A stretch of DNA of 34,051 nucleotides from the NCBI RefSeq assembly GCF_933208495.1, contig NZ_CAKOET010000010.1:1-34051 (forward strand), in the 5' to 3' direction. Positions within the stretch are counted from its first letter, which is position 1; each line of letters begins with the position of its first letter. The notes under the pieces were generated by a model. That model was not told the DNA's origin. It was given only the letters and a program-made list of their open reading frames with translations, and made no database searches. Of this stretch, positions 1 through 7,795 are shown piece after piece. The translations under genes and the position numbers were made by a program. This DNA comes from Convivina praedatoris. GTDB lineage: Bacteria; Bacillota; Bacilli; Lactobacillales; Lactobacillaceae.

Positions 1-2325
1 GCGTTGAGCCTGCTTCGCGGCATCCGTCAACGTCTTATCGTTATTGATCTTATCAATTGCTGCCTGCTTAGCCGTTTCAATAGCCTGCTTAGCATCATTC
101 TTTTGATCATCTAGCGCATGACCAGGTTTGTGTTGCTTATCAATATTGCCCACACCAGTATTCTTAGCAGCTTGAATAGCCGTAGCATTTTGTGCCGTAT
201 CAATGGCATCCGTAGCCTTCTTCGCTTCGGCATCAACGTTGTTCTGCTGAGCCTTCTTTTCACCATCTGTTAAGGTGACATCCTTGGCGATGTCCAGCTT
301 AACCTTAGCGGATTCATCAGTGATAGCCTTTTGCGCAGCGGCGATAAATTTATCACTAATTTGTTGCTGTTGCTTAACAATGTCAGCAATGTTTTGTTGA
401 CCACTAATAGATAAGCTTTGTGCATCGTTAGAATTGGCAGCTTTTTTAATATTACTAATTTGATTAGTAACAATTTCATTAATCTGCTTATTGGCAGAAT
501 TAATTTGATCAGATGTAAGACCCCTTAACGCTGAAATAGCGGTAGTCGAAGTCTTTCCGTATTCGCTTAATTTATTAACCAATCCATTTTTTAAGCTTTG
601 GAGAGTGGCAGCATCTGAAATCGGCGCTGTGTTACGTTTATTCGTCTGTTGTTGAACACTACTAATATAGGCCTTTTTCTCATCACTAGTTAAATCAGGT
701 AATTTATTGATTATCCCGATTGAACTATCTTTTGCAGCATTTAACATGCTCAAATCAGTATCTTGAGCATGTTGAACAATCCCTTTAATTACAGCAGAAA
801 AATCTTGGTTAATGTTAACAGCTTTAATTTGCTTATTAAAGTCATCTTTATCAGATTTCTCCAAATTAATCAAATTATCAATTTGGGGATAAGCGTTCGT
901 TTGAATCTTATTCAGCAGATCTTTATTTAAACTCACACCAAAAACTTCACCTGTTTTAGTGGCGGTATTATACGTTAGATTACGAACTGCACTAAACGCT
1001 GGGCGAACTGCATGTGTGCCACCCCCACCATATGTGGTATTACTTTCCATGTATCCGCTAATCCAGTCCCCTTGAGTGAGTCTAACTGGGTCTAGAGATA
1101 CAGTCACCGTTGTACTACCACCGACCTGGCTCTTTACTGGGAATTGAATACTATAAGTATTGCCATTCTTTTCTAAAGTATGATCCGTTTTTTCGAAATT
1201 CGCCACAATATTGCTCGTTTTTTGGGCAATGGAATCACTAAGTTCGAATTTGAAGACCATATAGCGTTTTACACCGTTATTTTGCACAACAGGTGTTCCA
1301 TAATTAAAAGTCACATCGTATTTACCAGTTTGTGAATTATATTGAACGCCCTCATAGGTTAATTCAATTTCCTTGGCCAATAAATCGCCGGTGTTCTCAT
1401 CTAATTTAGTACTTTTGCTACTGCTCCATTTGCTCCTAGCTGCTCCATCACCACCTATCCAAGTAAAATTCTCATCTGGAGCAGAACTGGCTGCACGATC
1501 AGATATATCATTTTCAACCGCATCTCGGGTAAGTAAGTCTGAAGTTGCTATAGCTGGTGCTGTAGAATCACTATCTTGTCCAACAGTTTGCGTGTCCGCT
1601 ACCTGTTTCTTTGTTACTCGATTAGCCAAAGCTAACTCAGGTATAACGGGTGCTGATAAAGGACTATTTTCCAGCACTTGCCCCAGTGTTTGAACCTTTT
1701 GAACCGTCTGTGATTCAACATTACTAGTACTCTGTATCTGCAATGTCTGTGAATCTGTTTCTGTTTTGGTAGCCGTGTCATTGATTACTTCAGTGCTCAC
1801 CAAATTAACAACTCCAGAATTAACTGAGGCCGATAACAGGGAGTTGCTGAGTTGTGACATTGATTCAGGTGCTACAATGGACTGGCTATCCTGCTGCTTT
1901 TTTGATAGATCAACAGTTGATTCACTTTGATTCAAAGAGAGGCTAGCTGACTCCGACTCGCTGACACTTTTAGATTCGCTAGTAGAAGTTACTGAACTTT
2001 TACTAATCGATTGGCTCGAGGATTTGGACATACTAAACCTGTTCGAGGCAATCGTACTCTCATCAACTTGTGCTTGAGAACTTTGACTATTCTGCTGGTC
2101 AGTCGTTAGCACCGCTTGCTTTTGAGTAAAAGATGGCTGCTGTTCATCTGACGATGCCTGAGAAGCATTATTATCACTGGCCTTTGTTTCGTCAGCCACC
2201 GCAGAAGTTGTGCCCAAACCAAGGGCCAAAATACTCATTCCAGAAACTAACCAAAGCTTTCCGGACTTATACATTTTAAAGTGAGTTTTAACTAAATTAT
2301 CACTCATCAAACGATTTGATTTCAT
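1..2325 (-). CDS. Large KxYKxGKxW-signal surface adhesin, N-terminal part (3' end beyond window)
   Basis: An open frame runs without a stop from the ATG at 2325 to the left edge, giving 775 visible residues. It starts with a long signal peptide containing KMYKSGKLW, the KxYKxGKxW motif known from serine-rich and other giant LAB adhesins (often an accessory-Sec route). A low-complexity Ser/Thr/Gln-rich region follows to about residue 280. About 286-465 look like a folded beta-rich domain (starts FTWIGG, Trp/Gly/Tyr rich). From about 470 to the edge it is helical, charged and Ala/Lys/Asp rich, with recurring LTDGEKKAQ / LTDAAKQAQ phrases typical of DUF1542-like stalk repeats. The predicted role is a stalked cell-surface adhesin. 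A cell-wall anchor (LPXTG) would lie outside the window. The RBS is GGAAAGGG, 9 bases before the ATG. Its binding target is unknown. Confidence 0.85.
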   Translation of the reverse strand, partial: MKSNRLMSDNLVKTHFKMYKSGKLWLVSGMSILALGLGTTSAVADETKASDNNASQASSDEQQPSFTQKQAVLTTDQQNSQSSQAQVDESTIASNRFSMSKSSSQSISKSSVTSTSESKSVSESESASLSLNQSESTVDLSKKQQDSQSIVAPESMSQLSNSLLSASVNSGVVNLVSTEVINDTATKTETDSQTLQIQSTSNVESQTVQKVQTLGQVLENSPLSAPVIPELALANRVTKKQVADTQTVGQDSDSTAPAIATSDLLTRDAVENDISDRAASSAPDENFTWIGGDGAARSKWSSSKSTKLDENTGDLLAKEIELTYEGVQYNSQTGKYDVTFNYGTPVVQNNGVKRYMVFKFELSDSIAQKTSNIVANFEKTDHTLEKNGNTYSIQFPVKSQVGGSTTVTVSLDPVRLTQGDWISGYMESNTTYGGGGTHAVRPAFSAVRNLTYNTATKTGEVFGVSLNKDLLNKIQTNAYPQIDNLINLEKSDKDDFNKQIKAVNINQDFSAVIKGIVQHAQDTDLSMLNAAKDSSIGIINKLPDLTSDEKKAYISSVQQQTNKRNTAPISDAATLQSLKNGLVNKLSEYGKTSTTAISALRGLTSDQINSANKQINEIVTNQISNIKKAANSNDAQSLSISGQQNIADIVKQQQQISDKFIAAAQKAITDESAKVKLDIAKDVTLTDGEKKAQQNNVDAEAKKATDAIDTAQNATAIQAAKNTGVGNIDKQHKPGHALDDQKNDAKQAIETAKQAAIDKINNDKTLTDAAKQAQR

Positions 2326-2587
2326 ATAAAATATTCCCTTTCCTGCACACAATCATTTGGATTTTTCCAAAGTTTGTTATAAGTAGATTTTAAACTAAAA
2401 AGAAGAGATAAACTACTGTATTGTAAAGGAATTTTATCGGGTGATTAATCATAAATTTTAATGTTCAAAAAAAACATACCATCTTATAAAATAAACATTG
2501 GTACTATTGAAAATCAGCTAATAATTAATTTCTTTTTTACATAGAATAACTACGAAAAATATTCACCCAGTCTTAAGGAAAAATGAC

Positions 2588-3817
2588 ATGCACAATCTAA
2601 CCGATTATCAGTACGCTCTAATCTGTACCGATGTCTACTATTTAGACCAAAAGGAATATAAAGATCACAGCCTACACAAGGGACAGACTGTTAACCACAC
2701 TAATCTACAATATAAAATTGTTTATGCATTAGACGATTCCTTGACCGGCTTTCAGGGCATGGCTATTATGCCAAAGTTAAGCAATGATTTTGATTCCCAT
2801 CAAATTTACATTAGTTTTGCGGGTACCAATCCTAATGACCCCCGCGATTTATATACCGATGCTACCCAAATACGTCAAGCGCGAGAAAAACTCAACACTG
2901 CCGGTAGTGGCGATCAAGATTATGCCCAATCTAAAAGTCAATTCAACGTAGTCGACCGATTTTGGACTCATTTAATTAAAAAAATAGGACTAAAATCAAC
3001 TGATATCAAAGGTATTACTGCCCATTCTTTGGGTGGGGCTTTAGCGCTGTATTTGGGAGCTAGACATCATTTACCAGTCATCACCTTTTCCAGTGCCGAT
3101 CCTCGTGACCGCTTAACAATTAGTCAAATTGAATACATTAATAAACATCCTGACCAATATATAAACTATTATCATAGTCAAGATTGGATAGCCAACTGGC
3201 AAAGCGCTCAACCCCTGGGACGATCAATCATTGCTCAAGAATATAGTTCCATCAAATCAGATGACCCAACTGTTAACTTACTGTTAAATGGCCATTATCT
3301 AGATTCATATGACTTTACATCCACCGGACAAACTGCTTTCTTTGCTCAATTTAATACTGAGGCACTTAAACAACTGCCAACTCAAGAGGCTATCCTAACG
3401 GCTTTAAAATCTAAACAAGTTCAGGGTCAACAACGTCAATATCTCATTGCTATTTCGCTCCTATTGACTGCATATAAAATGCAAACTGATATCACCCGTG
3501 ATATGAACGATTTAATTCGCCTGATACGTTTAGCTCCCAAACGGCTAAATGATCGCGCACAACAAATTAGCGTGCTACTATCCTTTAAAAATAATCTTCA
3601 CCAATTAATAAGCAGTGGACAATTTCCTGATTTAACGAACACAAATGCTCAACCGATGGTAAATTTAGATCAAACGGCTGCTTTGAGTCAAGAACTTCGG
3701 CAAGAAATGAATATTGTCTTATCCTTTGCCGATGAGTTAGTTCACCAAGCCCATCAAATAGTGAAAAATAACCCAGAATTAGTAAAATTGTTAAAGGAAT
3801 TAGTAATCTATGAGTGA
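2588..3817 (+). CDS. Class 3-like lipase, candidate type VII-secreted (TslA-like) toxin
   Basis: 409 residues. Residues 1-240 are an alpha/beta-hydrolase of the class 3 lipase type. ISFAGTNP (75-82) resembles the lipase RGT strand. The nucleophile elbow is AHSLGG with Ser147. Asp199 (HSQDW) and His236 (NGHYLD) are plausible triad partners. Residues 260-409 are predicted helical and carry no catalytic motif. There is no signal peptide. This lipase-first, helical-tail layout is the reversed domain order described for S. aureus TslA, whose C-terminus directs type VII export. The following gene overlaps by 8 bases and encodes a small coiled-coil protein, as expected for a targeting partner. The start has AAGGA nine bases upstream. 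A cytosolic lipase is the alternative; the fold is more certain than the secretion route. Confidence 0.7.
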   Translation: MHNLTDYQYALICTDVYYLDQKEYKDHSLHKGQTVNHTNLQYKIVYALDDSLTGFQGMAIMPKLSNDFDSHQIYISFAGTNPNDPRDLYTDATQIRQAREKLNTAGSGDQDYAQSKSQFNVVDRFWTHLIKKIGLKSTDIKGITAHSLGGALALYLGARHHLPVITFSSADPRDRLTISQIEYINKHPDQYINYYHSQDWIANWQSAQPLGRSIIAQEYSSIKSDDPTVNLLLNGHYLDSYDFTSTGQTAFFAQFNTEALKQLPTQEAILTALKSKQVQGQQRQYLIAISLLLTAYKMQTDITRDMNDLIRLIRLAPKRLNDRAQQISVLLSFKNNLHQLISSGQFPDLTNTNAQPMVNLDQTAALSQELRQEMNIVLSFADELVHQAHQIVKNNPELVKLLKELVIYE

Positions 3818-4067
3818 TTTAAAAGACAAAAAGGTATTAGAGGGAGAATATAACCGCCTCCTCCAAGAAGAAGAACATAATGTCGAAAAAGATGTTACCA
3901 AACAGGTTCAAAAAATCAAAGACTCCCTTACCCAACGACAAGCTGAAATAGCCAAAATTATCGCTGGCCCAATGGCAGAAGATGATCAAGCTAAATTAGA
4001 TGATTTCAAACAACAGCTAGATCAAATCATTCAAAATTTAGATTTATTTTCAGAACATAAAAAATAG
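3810..4067 (+). CDS. Small coiled-coil partner of the upstream lipase
   Basis: 85 residues, almost wholly helical and highly charged (Lys/Glu/Asp/Gln). A break around GPMAEDD (residues 51-57) separates two helices, giving a helical-hairpin shape. It overlaps the lipase gene by 8 bases, so translation is probably coupled and the two proteins may form a complex. The position and shape match small helical helpers of type VII-secreted lipases (TlaA/TlaB in S. aureus), but I see no WXG motif and the family is not recognised with certainty. Its stop codon lies inside the stem of the terminator that ends the transcript. Confidence 0.6.
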   Translation: MSDLKDKKVLEGEYNRLLQEEEHNVEKDVTKQVQKIKDSLTQRQAEIAKIIAGPMAEDDQAKLDDFKQQLDQIIQNLDLFSEHKK

Positions 4068-4099
4068 AAGAGCGATTCATCATCGCCCTTCTATTTTTT
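4063..4099 (+). terminator. Rho-independent terminator of the plus-strand lipase module
   Basis: The inverted repeat pairs AATAGAAG with CTTCTATT around an inner GCGAT/ATCGC stem and is followed by a T-run. The stop codon of the 85-residue gene is inside the stem. Confidence 0.8.
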
Positions 4100-4109
4100 G
4101 TTTCTATAC

Positions 4110-4274
4110 CTATACCCTCTGTCTAATGGGTACTATGAATAAGATCCCCCCACAGTTAGGCAAAGAAAATAAACCGATATTATTAATTTGAATTTCAATA
4201 TAAGCTACTTGTTTTAAAATGATAGCTGTCCCTGCCGCCAATAAAAGCAAAATAACCAGATAAAGTAACCAATT
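4110..4274 (-). pseudogene. Possible relic of a small membrane protein
   Basis: The 302-base gap between two plus-strand genes holds a minus-strand frame of 54 codons bounded by stops, with no ATG. It encodes a strongly hydrophobic stretch beginning WLLYLVILLLLAAG, then a polar segment. The coding-like hydrophobic pattern without a start suggests a decayed membrane-protein gene, perhaps a lost immunity protein for the neighbouring lipase. This is weak: the stretch could be chance. I see nothing else from 4100 to 4369 beyond the upstream region of the next gene. Confidence 0.2.
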
Positions 4275-4369
4275 TTATATTAATAGCTCCCCATGGTTTC
4301 AAATATCATTCCTGCAATACTTAATTGCTGTATGATTGTCACTAGAATATAGATAAAGAAGGTTTATAC

Positions 4370-4903
4370 ATGACTGAAAAATTCAGAGCTTATCGCGACC
4401 TATTATCACAAACTTACGAGACGGCTGTTAATACTTTATTAACAAAATATGATTCTGCCCAAGATGACTATTTCCAGCAAGCATCATATTCTGCCTTTCA
4501 AGCTGGTACGATTGATAAACCAGTCAATGGCAATGTTGACCGCAGTGACGAAGGAATCTTTTGCCACCATATCCGCGCCAACCATTACTTACGTTTGAAT
4601 GATGCCAAATCAATTATTGACTTACATGTTCCCTTTACTGCACAGAAAAAAGACCAATTAGTATATGCTGACGTTATCGAGCATATGATTCTCCACGCAT
4701 TAATTGCCAAAGAAACCCATCAGAAATTCGGGTGGGATGAACTACAGATTTACTTGAAACCCAAAGTGCTGGAATGGTATGTCAGTCAAGTCACACCTAT
4801 CCGTCCCAATGAAAAACTGTCTTATGACAAGGCTTGGTTGGATCAGGATGAAGCCATCGCCATCGCTGAACAAGCAGATCATACTGCTCGAGGTGAATTA
4901 TAA
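4370..4903 (+). CDS. Putative His-rich HNH-like nuclease family protein
   Basis: 177 residues with no signal peptide or membrane segment. The most informative part is the centre: EGIFCHHIRANHYLRL (about 61-76), then the polar stretch around VPFTAQKKDQLVYADVIEH and a third cluster ILHAL. The arrangement HH, then N/H, then EHxxxH recalls HNH-type (betabeta-alpha metal) folds in which paired histidines and a distal helix histidine bind metal. I recall similar LAB proteins annotated only as hypothetical. The reaction is not proven; it may be a nuclease or an inactive metal-binding protein. It lies between two lipase modules and ends at a bidirectional terminator, so it belongs to the accessory block. 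It could be an independent defence or toxin gene. No ribosome binding site better than AAGAAGG precedes the ATG. Confidence 0.45.
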   Translation: MTEKFRAYRDLLSQTYETAVNTLLTKYDSAQDDYFQQASYSAFQAGTIDKPVNGNVDRSDEGIFCHHIRANHYLRLNDAKSIIDLHVPFTAQKKDQLVYADVIEHMILHALIAKETHQKFGWDELQIYLKPKVLEWYVSQVTPIRPNEKLSYDKAWLDQDEAIAIAEQADHTARGEL

Positions 4904-4927
4904 AAAACCTACTTAGGTAGGTTTTTT
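4904..4927. terminator. Bidirectional terminator between convergent genes
   Basis: A perfect stem (AAAAAACCTAC against its complement, with a TTA loop) has A/T runs on both sides. It separates the plus-strand HNH-like gene from the minus-strand lipase module, whose last stop codon lies in its edge. Confidence 0.85.
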
Positions 4928-5255
4928 ACATATATCCATAATTTTCTTCCAACCGATTGGATTTTAACCGGTAATCTTGACGAATCCTTTGTAAACCCGT
5001 TTGTAAATTGCATTCAATTTGACGAAAATCTTGACGAGCAGCTTGTTCGACTGATTCAATTTCTGGAAATAACGTCCTTAATTCAAGCCCAACCGAATGA
5101 CTATGTAAATAATGACAGTAATCAACGATGGCATCAATTTGTTGATGCAACTTAGTTTGAACTTGATGTAGTTGCTCCAGACCGGTTTCAATCTGCTTTT
5201 GTTTAAAATGAAAGTCTGCTGTCAAATTTTCTTGATGTTGTAAAAATTCACGCAT
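4926..5255 (-). CDS. Small coiled-coil protein, TlaB/DUF3958-like candidate
   Basis: 109 residues forming two long amphipathic helices, rich in Gln, Leu, His and Glu, joined by a short middle section around LRTLFPEIE. The length and layout resemble DUF3958-type proteins that accompany type VII-secreted lipases and LXG toxins, where they bind the toxin's targeting domain. It is the last gene of a minus-strand run that starts with a DUF1310-like membrane protein, then a lipase, then a 101-residue partner. The AGGAGA site five bases before the ATG supports the start. The family assignment rests on shape and context, not on a diagnostic motif. Confidence 0.55.
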   Translation of the reverse strand: MREFLQHQENLTADFHFKQKQIETGLEQLHQVQTKLHQQIDAIVDYCHYLHSHSVGLELRTLFPEIESVEQAARQDFRQIECNLQTGLQRIRQDYRLKSNRLEENYGYM

Positions 5256-5263
5256 TGGCTCTC

Positions 5264-5569
5264 CTAGGGCTGAATGGATTGTACACCGTCTTCAATGTGT
5301 TGCATGTTGTCTAAAATACGATGATATTCCCGTTGAATAGCTTTATGCGTCGCACCTTTAAAACCAGTACTATCCGGACTGCCTTGGCTTTGTCGAAGCT
5401 CCTGAGCAATTAAAGGAACTGATCGTTGCCACCCTTGAGTATCTAAATGATATCGAGCATGAATTTCACCACAAAAAGCAAATTTCAAGGCCACTTTAGC
5501 GGCTTCATGGGCTGCTTTTAGACCCATTATGGCAACATTTTCCATATTTCCAATTAAATAGTTATTCAT
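5264..5569 (-). CDS. Small helical protein, WXG-like/TlaA (DUF3130)-like candidate
   Basis: 101 residues, mainly two helices around a central TQGWQRS turn (about 45-51), reminiscent of the WXG turn of type VII substrates and of the TIGR04197/DUF3130 partner proteins. It has no signal peptide. The gene starts seven bases after the lipase stop, and the GGAG site overlaps the end of the lipase gene, so translation is probably coupled. The next gene follows eight bases after its stop. Order and sizes match the lipase - TlaA - TlaB arrangement described in S. aureus. An alternative start at Met9 is possible. Confidence 0.55.
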   Translation of the reverse strand: MNNYLIGNMENVAIMGLKAAHEAAKVALKFAFCGEIHARYHLDTQGWQRSVPLIAQELRQSQGSPDSTGFKGATHKAIQREYHRILDNMQHIEDGVQSIQP

Positions 5570-5576
5570 TGGTTAT

Positions 5577-6770
5577 TTACTCCGTTAAACAAAATTGTTG
5601 ACGATCCTGTTGATCTTGTAATACCCGCTGGTCGGCTGTATTTAAGATTTTATTTTTCAAATTAATAAAAGCTTGAATACCACCGTCTAATTCCCGTTGG
5701 CTAGTTAAAACCGCCGTTGGTGAGTAGTGGTATTGTGGTTTTAGCCGATAAGTGTCATCACAATGCTCAATATCTTCAGCGTTAATATTAGGGATTCCAT
5801 ACATTCTCCTTTTCGTTTCACTATGGTCTTTAACCAAAGTGGATTCAATTTGACTATTAATTTTCTTTAATTCTTTTAGTTGAGTAATCTGTCGGCCCAA
5901 AAAATCACAATAACGGGTCGCAGCTTCGTATTCCAAGGCCACCGTTCCGCCCTTAGCTCGAGCCAATAAATAAGCCTGCCGGTGACGGACAGCTAACTGC
6001 TTAGAGGCAGTTTTCATTAACTGCTCATCCAATAGTAGGTTTCCCTGTTCATCATAGCGATAGCCACCCCACATATGTTGTTGCCCAACATCATGGAGAT
6101 TAGGACTATCAACATAAATCAAAATGCCGGCTACTTTATCAGGATCCGTATAAGGACTATAGCCACTGACTGAAATCAAATCTTTTAAATCCATATGATT
6201 TAAAATTTTAGACTTCAACTGGCCCAGATTTTTTTGCTGGGCATAGTTCAATAGATGCCAAACAGCCGGCCCCTCATATAAATTCGCCTCTACCAAACGC
6301 TCTTGTTGTTTCCCCTGCAGGCACCCCAAGGCATTGGTGGCATTAGCAGCTCCCAGCGAATGAGCATATACATACAAATCAGCTTGTGGATAGTCTTTCA
6401 GACTGTCTTGCATAACGGTAACAGCCTGCATTGATTGCGGGATACCTAATAGTGGTGTTTGCATAGCGATACTACTATCCGCACCGTACCAGTCTCCGTA
6501 TAATTGTTTAGAACCTTGATATAAAATCGCCACTTGCTTCACGGATTGTAGCTGACTGGGACTAGGATTTTTCGGTAATTGCACATCGGTTACAACATAA
6601 GCATCAAGACTGGTGATGGGGTCGTGGATGGCTTTGGAGACGTAGCCGACATTTTTACGACCAGTATTCTTTGTTTTTAACAAAACTGGATCCCCAATAA
6701 GGTAAGCTTCAGCGTATTCCTGTTTAGCAAATTCTACTTTTTCTTCGTCATTTAAATTACCCCACTGCAC
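5577..6770 (-). CDS. Lipase-fold protein with helical C-terminus, candidate type VII-secreted effector
   Basis: 397 residues. Residues 1-240 form an alpha/beta-hydrolase: VAILYQGSK (80-88) as the lipase core strand, the elbow YAHSLGAA with Ser138, Asp197 (LKDLIS) and His232 (QQHMWGG) as a plausible triad. A long helical region follows (about 250-397) with Gln/Lys/Glu heptads. There is no signal peptide. The start codon is GTG, supported by GGGAGG nine bases upstream. It is followed closely by two small helical proteins and preceded by a DUF1310-like membrane protein, giving a four-gene effector cassette. It is clearly different in sequence from the plus-strand lipase but shares its architecture and the unusual Ala before the HSLG elbow. 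The substrate is unknown; membrane lipids of competitors is an inference from TslA. Confidence 0.65.
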   Translation of the reverse strand: MQWGNLNDEEKVEFAKQEYAEAYLIGDPVLLKTKNTGRKNVGYVSKAIHDPITSLDAYVVTDVQLPKNPSPSQLQSVKQVAILYQGSKQLYGDWYGADSSIAMQTPLLGIPQSMQAVTVMQDSLKDYPQADLYVYAHSLGAANATNALGCLQGKQQERLVEANLYEGPAVWHLLNYAQQKNLGQLKSKILNHMDLKDLISVSGYSPYTDPDKVAGILIYVDSPNLHDVGQQHMWGGYRYDEQGNLLLDEQLMKTASKQLAVRHRQAYLLARAKGGTVALEYEAATRYCDFLGRQITQLKELKKINSQIESTLVKDHSETKRRMYGIPNINAEDIEHCDDTYRLKPQYHYSPTAVLTSQRELDGGIQAFINLKNKILNTADQRVLQDQQDRQQFCLTE

Positions 6771-6815
6771 TATTTGTTACCTCCCACTTTTTTATGCTTT
6801 TATTCATAAAACTCT

Positions 6816-7259
6816 TTATTCTTCAGTTGAAGGAAGTGCGAAATTATCCGACAATTTCTTCCGAAACCCCATACTATCAACATGAATTCCGCTAGAACCT
6901 TTCCCAATTGTCCCATTAAATCCAAGACTTTCATCCCCATTTACATAGCCATAAAAGTCCACGCCCCCCATAGGATTGTGCTTAGTACGAGATGAATCTA
7001 TCGTAATTTTTTTAACAAAATTATGTTTATCATCCTCACGTACCCACTCCTCAATCTCCCCCTTATGCTCCTCGACTATTTTGACCATCTTGGTGTGTTC
7101 AACCCGCTCAGCTTGTTGCTTATCACTCACGATTTTGACTCCAATTCCAACGCTTACTAAAAAAACAACAAAAACCACTGATAATGCCAGCAACCATCTT
7201 TTTTTACGCTGGTGATTGCGTTCGTCAATTCGTCGCAAAATTTCATCATCACTTATCAC
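6816..7259 (-). CDS. DUF1310-like single-pass membrane protein, candidate lipase immunity protein
   Basis: 147 residues. A charged N-terminus (1-21) is followed by one transmembrane helix (about 22-45), then an outside-facing domain containing KHNPMGGVDFYGYVN, the signature of DUF1310 proteins found in streptococci and Listeria, and a C-terminal segment ending NFALPSTEE. The ATG is preceded by AGGAGG. It is first in the minus-strand cassette, 45 bases ahead of the lipase. A membrane-anchored extracellular domain encoded beside a secreted lipase fits an immunity protein, as TilA does for TslA, but DUF1310 has no proven function that I know of. Confidence in the family is good; the immunity role is inference. 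Confidence 0.65.
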   Translation of the reverse strand: MISDDEILRRIDERNHQRKKRWLLALSVVFVVFLVSVGIGVKIVSDKQQAERVEHTKMVKIVEEHKGEIEEWVREDDKHNFVKKITIDSSRTKHNPMGGVDFYGYVNGDESLGFNGTIGKGSSGIHVDSMGFRKKLSDNFALPSTEE

Positions 7260-7354
7260 GAATGTTTCCTCCTAACTTCATTAACTTACGCTACCCCATA
7301 TCTTACGGAGTACTATTCATTTTTACTCAACAAAAAATTACATTTGCCCCATAA

Positions 7355-7386
7355 AAAAGGAGTAACTAGTACTAGTTACTCCTTTT
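7355..7386 (-). terminator. Perfect 32-base palindromic terminator of the MerR remnant
   Basis: A loopless perfect palindrome centred on CTAGTACTAG, with flanking A/T runs. The stop codon of the MerR remnant lies inside it. It would terminate minus-strand transcription. Confidence 0.65.
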
Positions 7387-7531
7387 GTCCATATAGCTGA
7401 TCTAACAACTGACGATAATATTCCTTTTTATCATTTAAAAAATCAATATGGTTCTGAATTTCTCTTTGATTATCCAGTAAAAGCTGTTCCTGTTCATCCA
7501 AAATAGCGTCAATTTTAGACGAAAAACACTC
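7376..7531 (-). pseudogene. Remnant of a MerR-family regulator (C-terminal end only)
   Basis: A minus-strand frame from a TAG at 7534-7532 to the TAA at 7378-7376 encodes about 52 residues with no usable start codon. It contains KIDAILDEQEQLLLDNQ and then NHIDFLNDKKEYYRQLL, the antiparallel coiled-coil that ends MerR-type regulators. The DNA-binding domain is absent. Its terminator palindrome is intact, so the gene appears to have lost its 5' part. It faces away from the decarboxylase remnant on the other strand, consistent with a former divergent regulator/target pair. Confidence 0.5.
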
Positions 7532-7795
7532 CTAGCATTCGCAGAGGCCGATGAACGTAGCATTCTCAGCATGAAAAAGCGCGAAATAATCACCATCACC
7601 TCATTGCTAACTCAAGGTGATACCGCTGGTCAATTAAAAATTCATATTCAAGGGTCGCTAAACGTTGGCTGGACTGAAGCAGAAATCTTGGAAGCCTTTA
7701 TCCATTGCCTTCTCTATGTTGGCTTTCCCAGGGTATTAAATGCGATTCGGATTGCTCAAGAAGTTTTTGAAAATGAGAATAGCATGGCTAAATAA
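7530..7795 (+). pseudogene. Remnant of a carboxymuconolactone decarboxylase-family gene
   Basis: The frame encodes SMKKREIITITSLLTQG, then QLKIHIQGSLNVGWT and VGFPRVLNAI, the second half of the carboxymuconolactone decarboxylase/AhpD-like fold. A full domain would have some 35 more residues upstream. The frame stays open upstream to 7481, but the only ATG (7571) lies inside the conserved region and has no Shine-Dalgarno site. A gene of 74 codons could be translated from it but would lack the first helices. I read it as a truncated, probably non-functional gene. A terminator follows directly. Confidence 0.6.

Noticed and set aside
1373-1693. Plus-strand 106-codon open frame
   Set aside because: It is antisense to the open adhesin frame and its Ser/Leu-rich translation mirrors the Ser/Thr-rich coding strand.
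7212-7400. 62-codon plus-strand frame
   Set aside because: It has no ribosome site, crosses the DUF1310 promoter region and a terminator palindrome, and has low-complexity composition.
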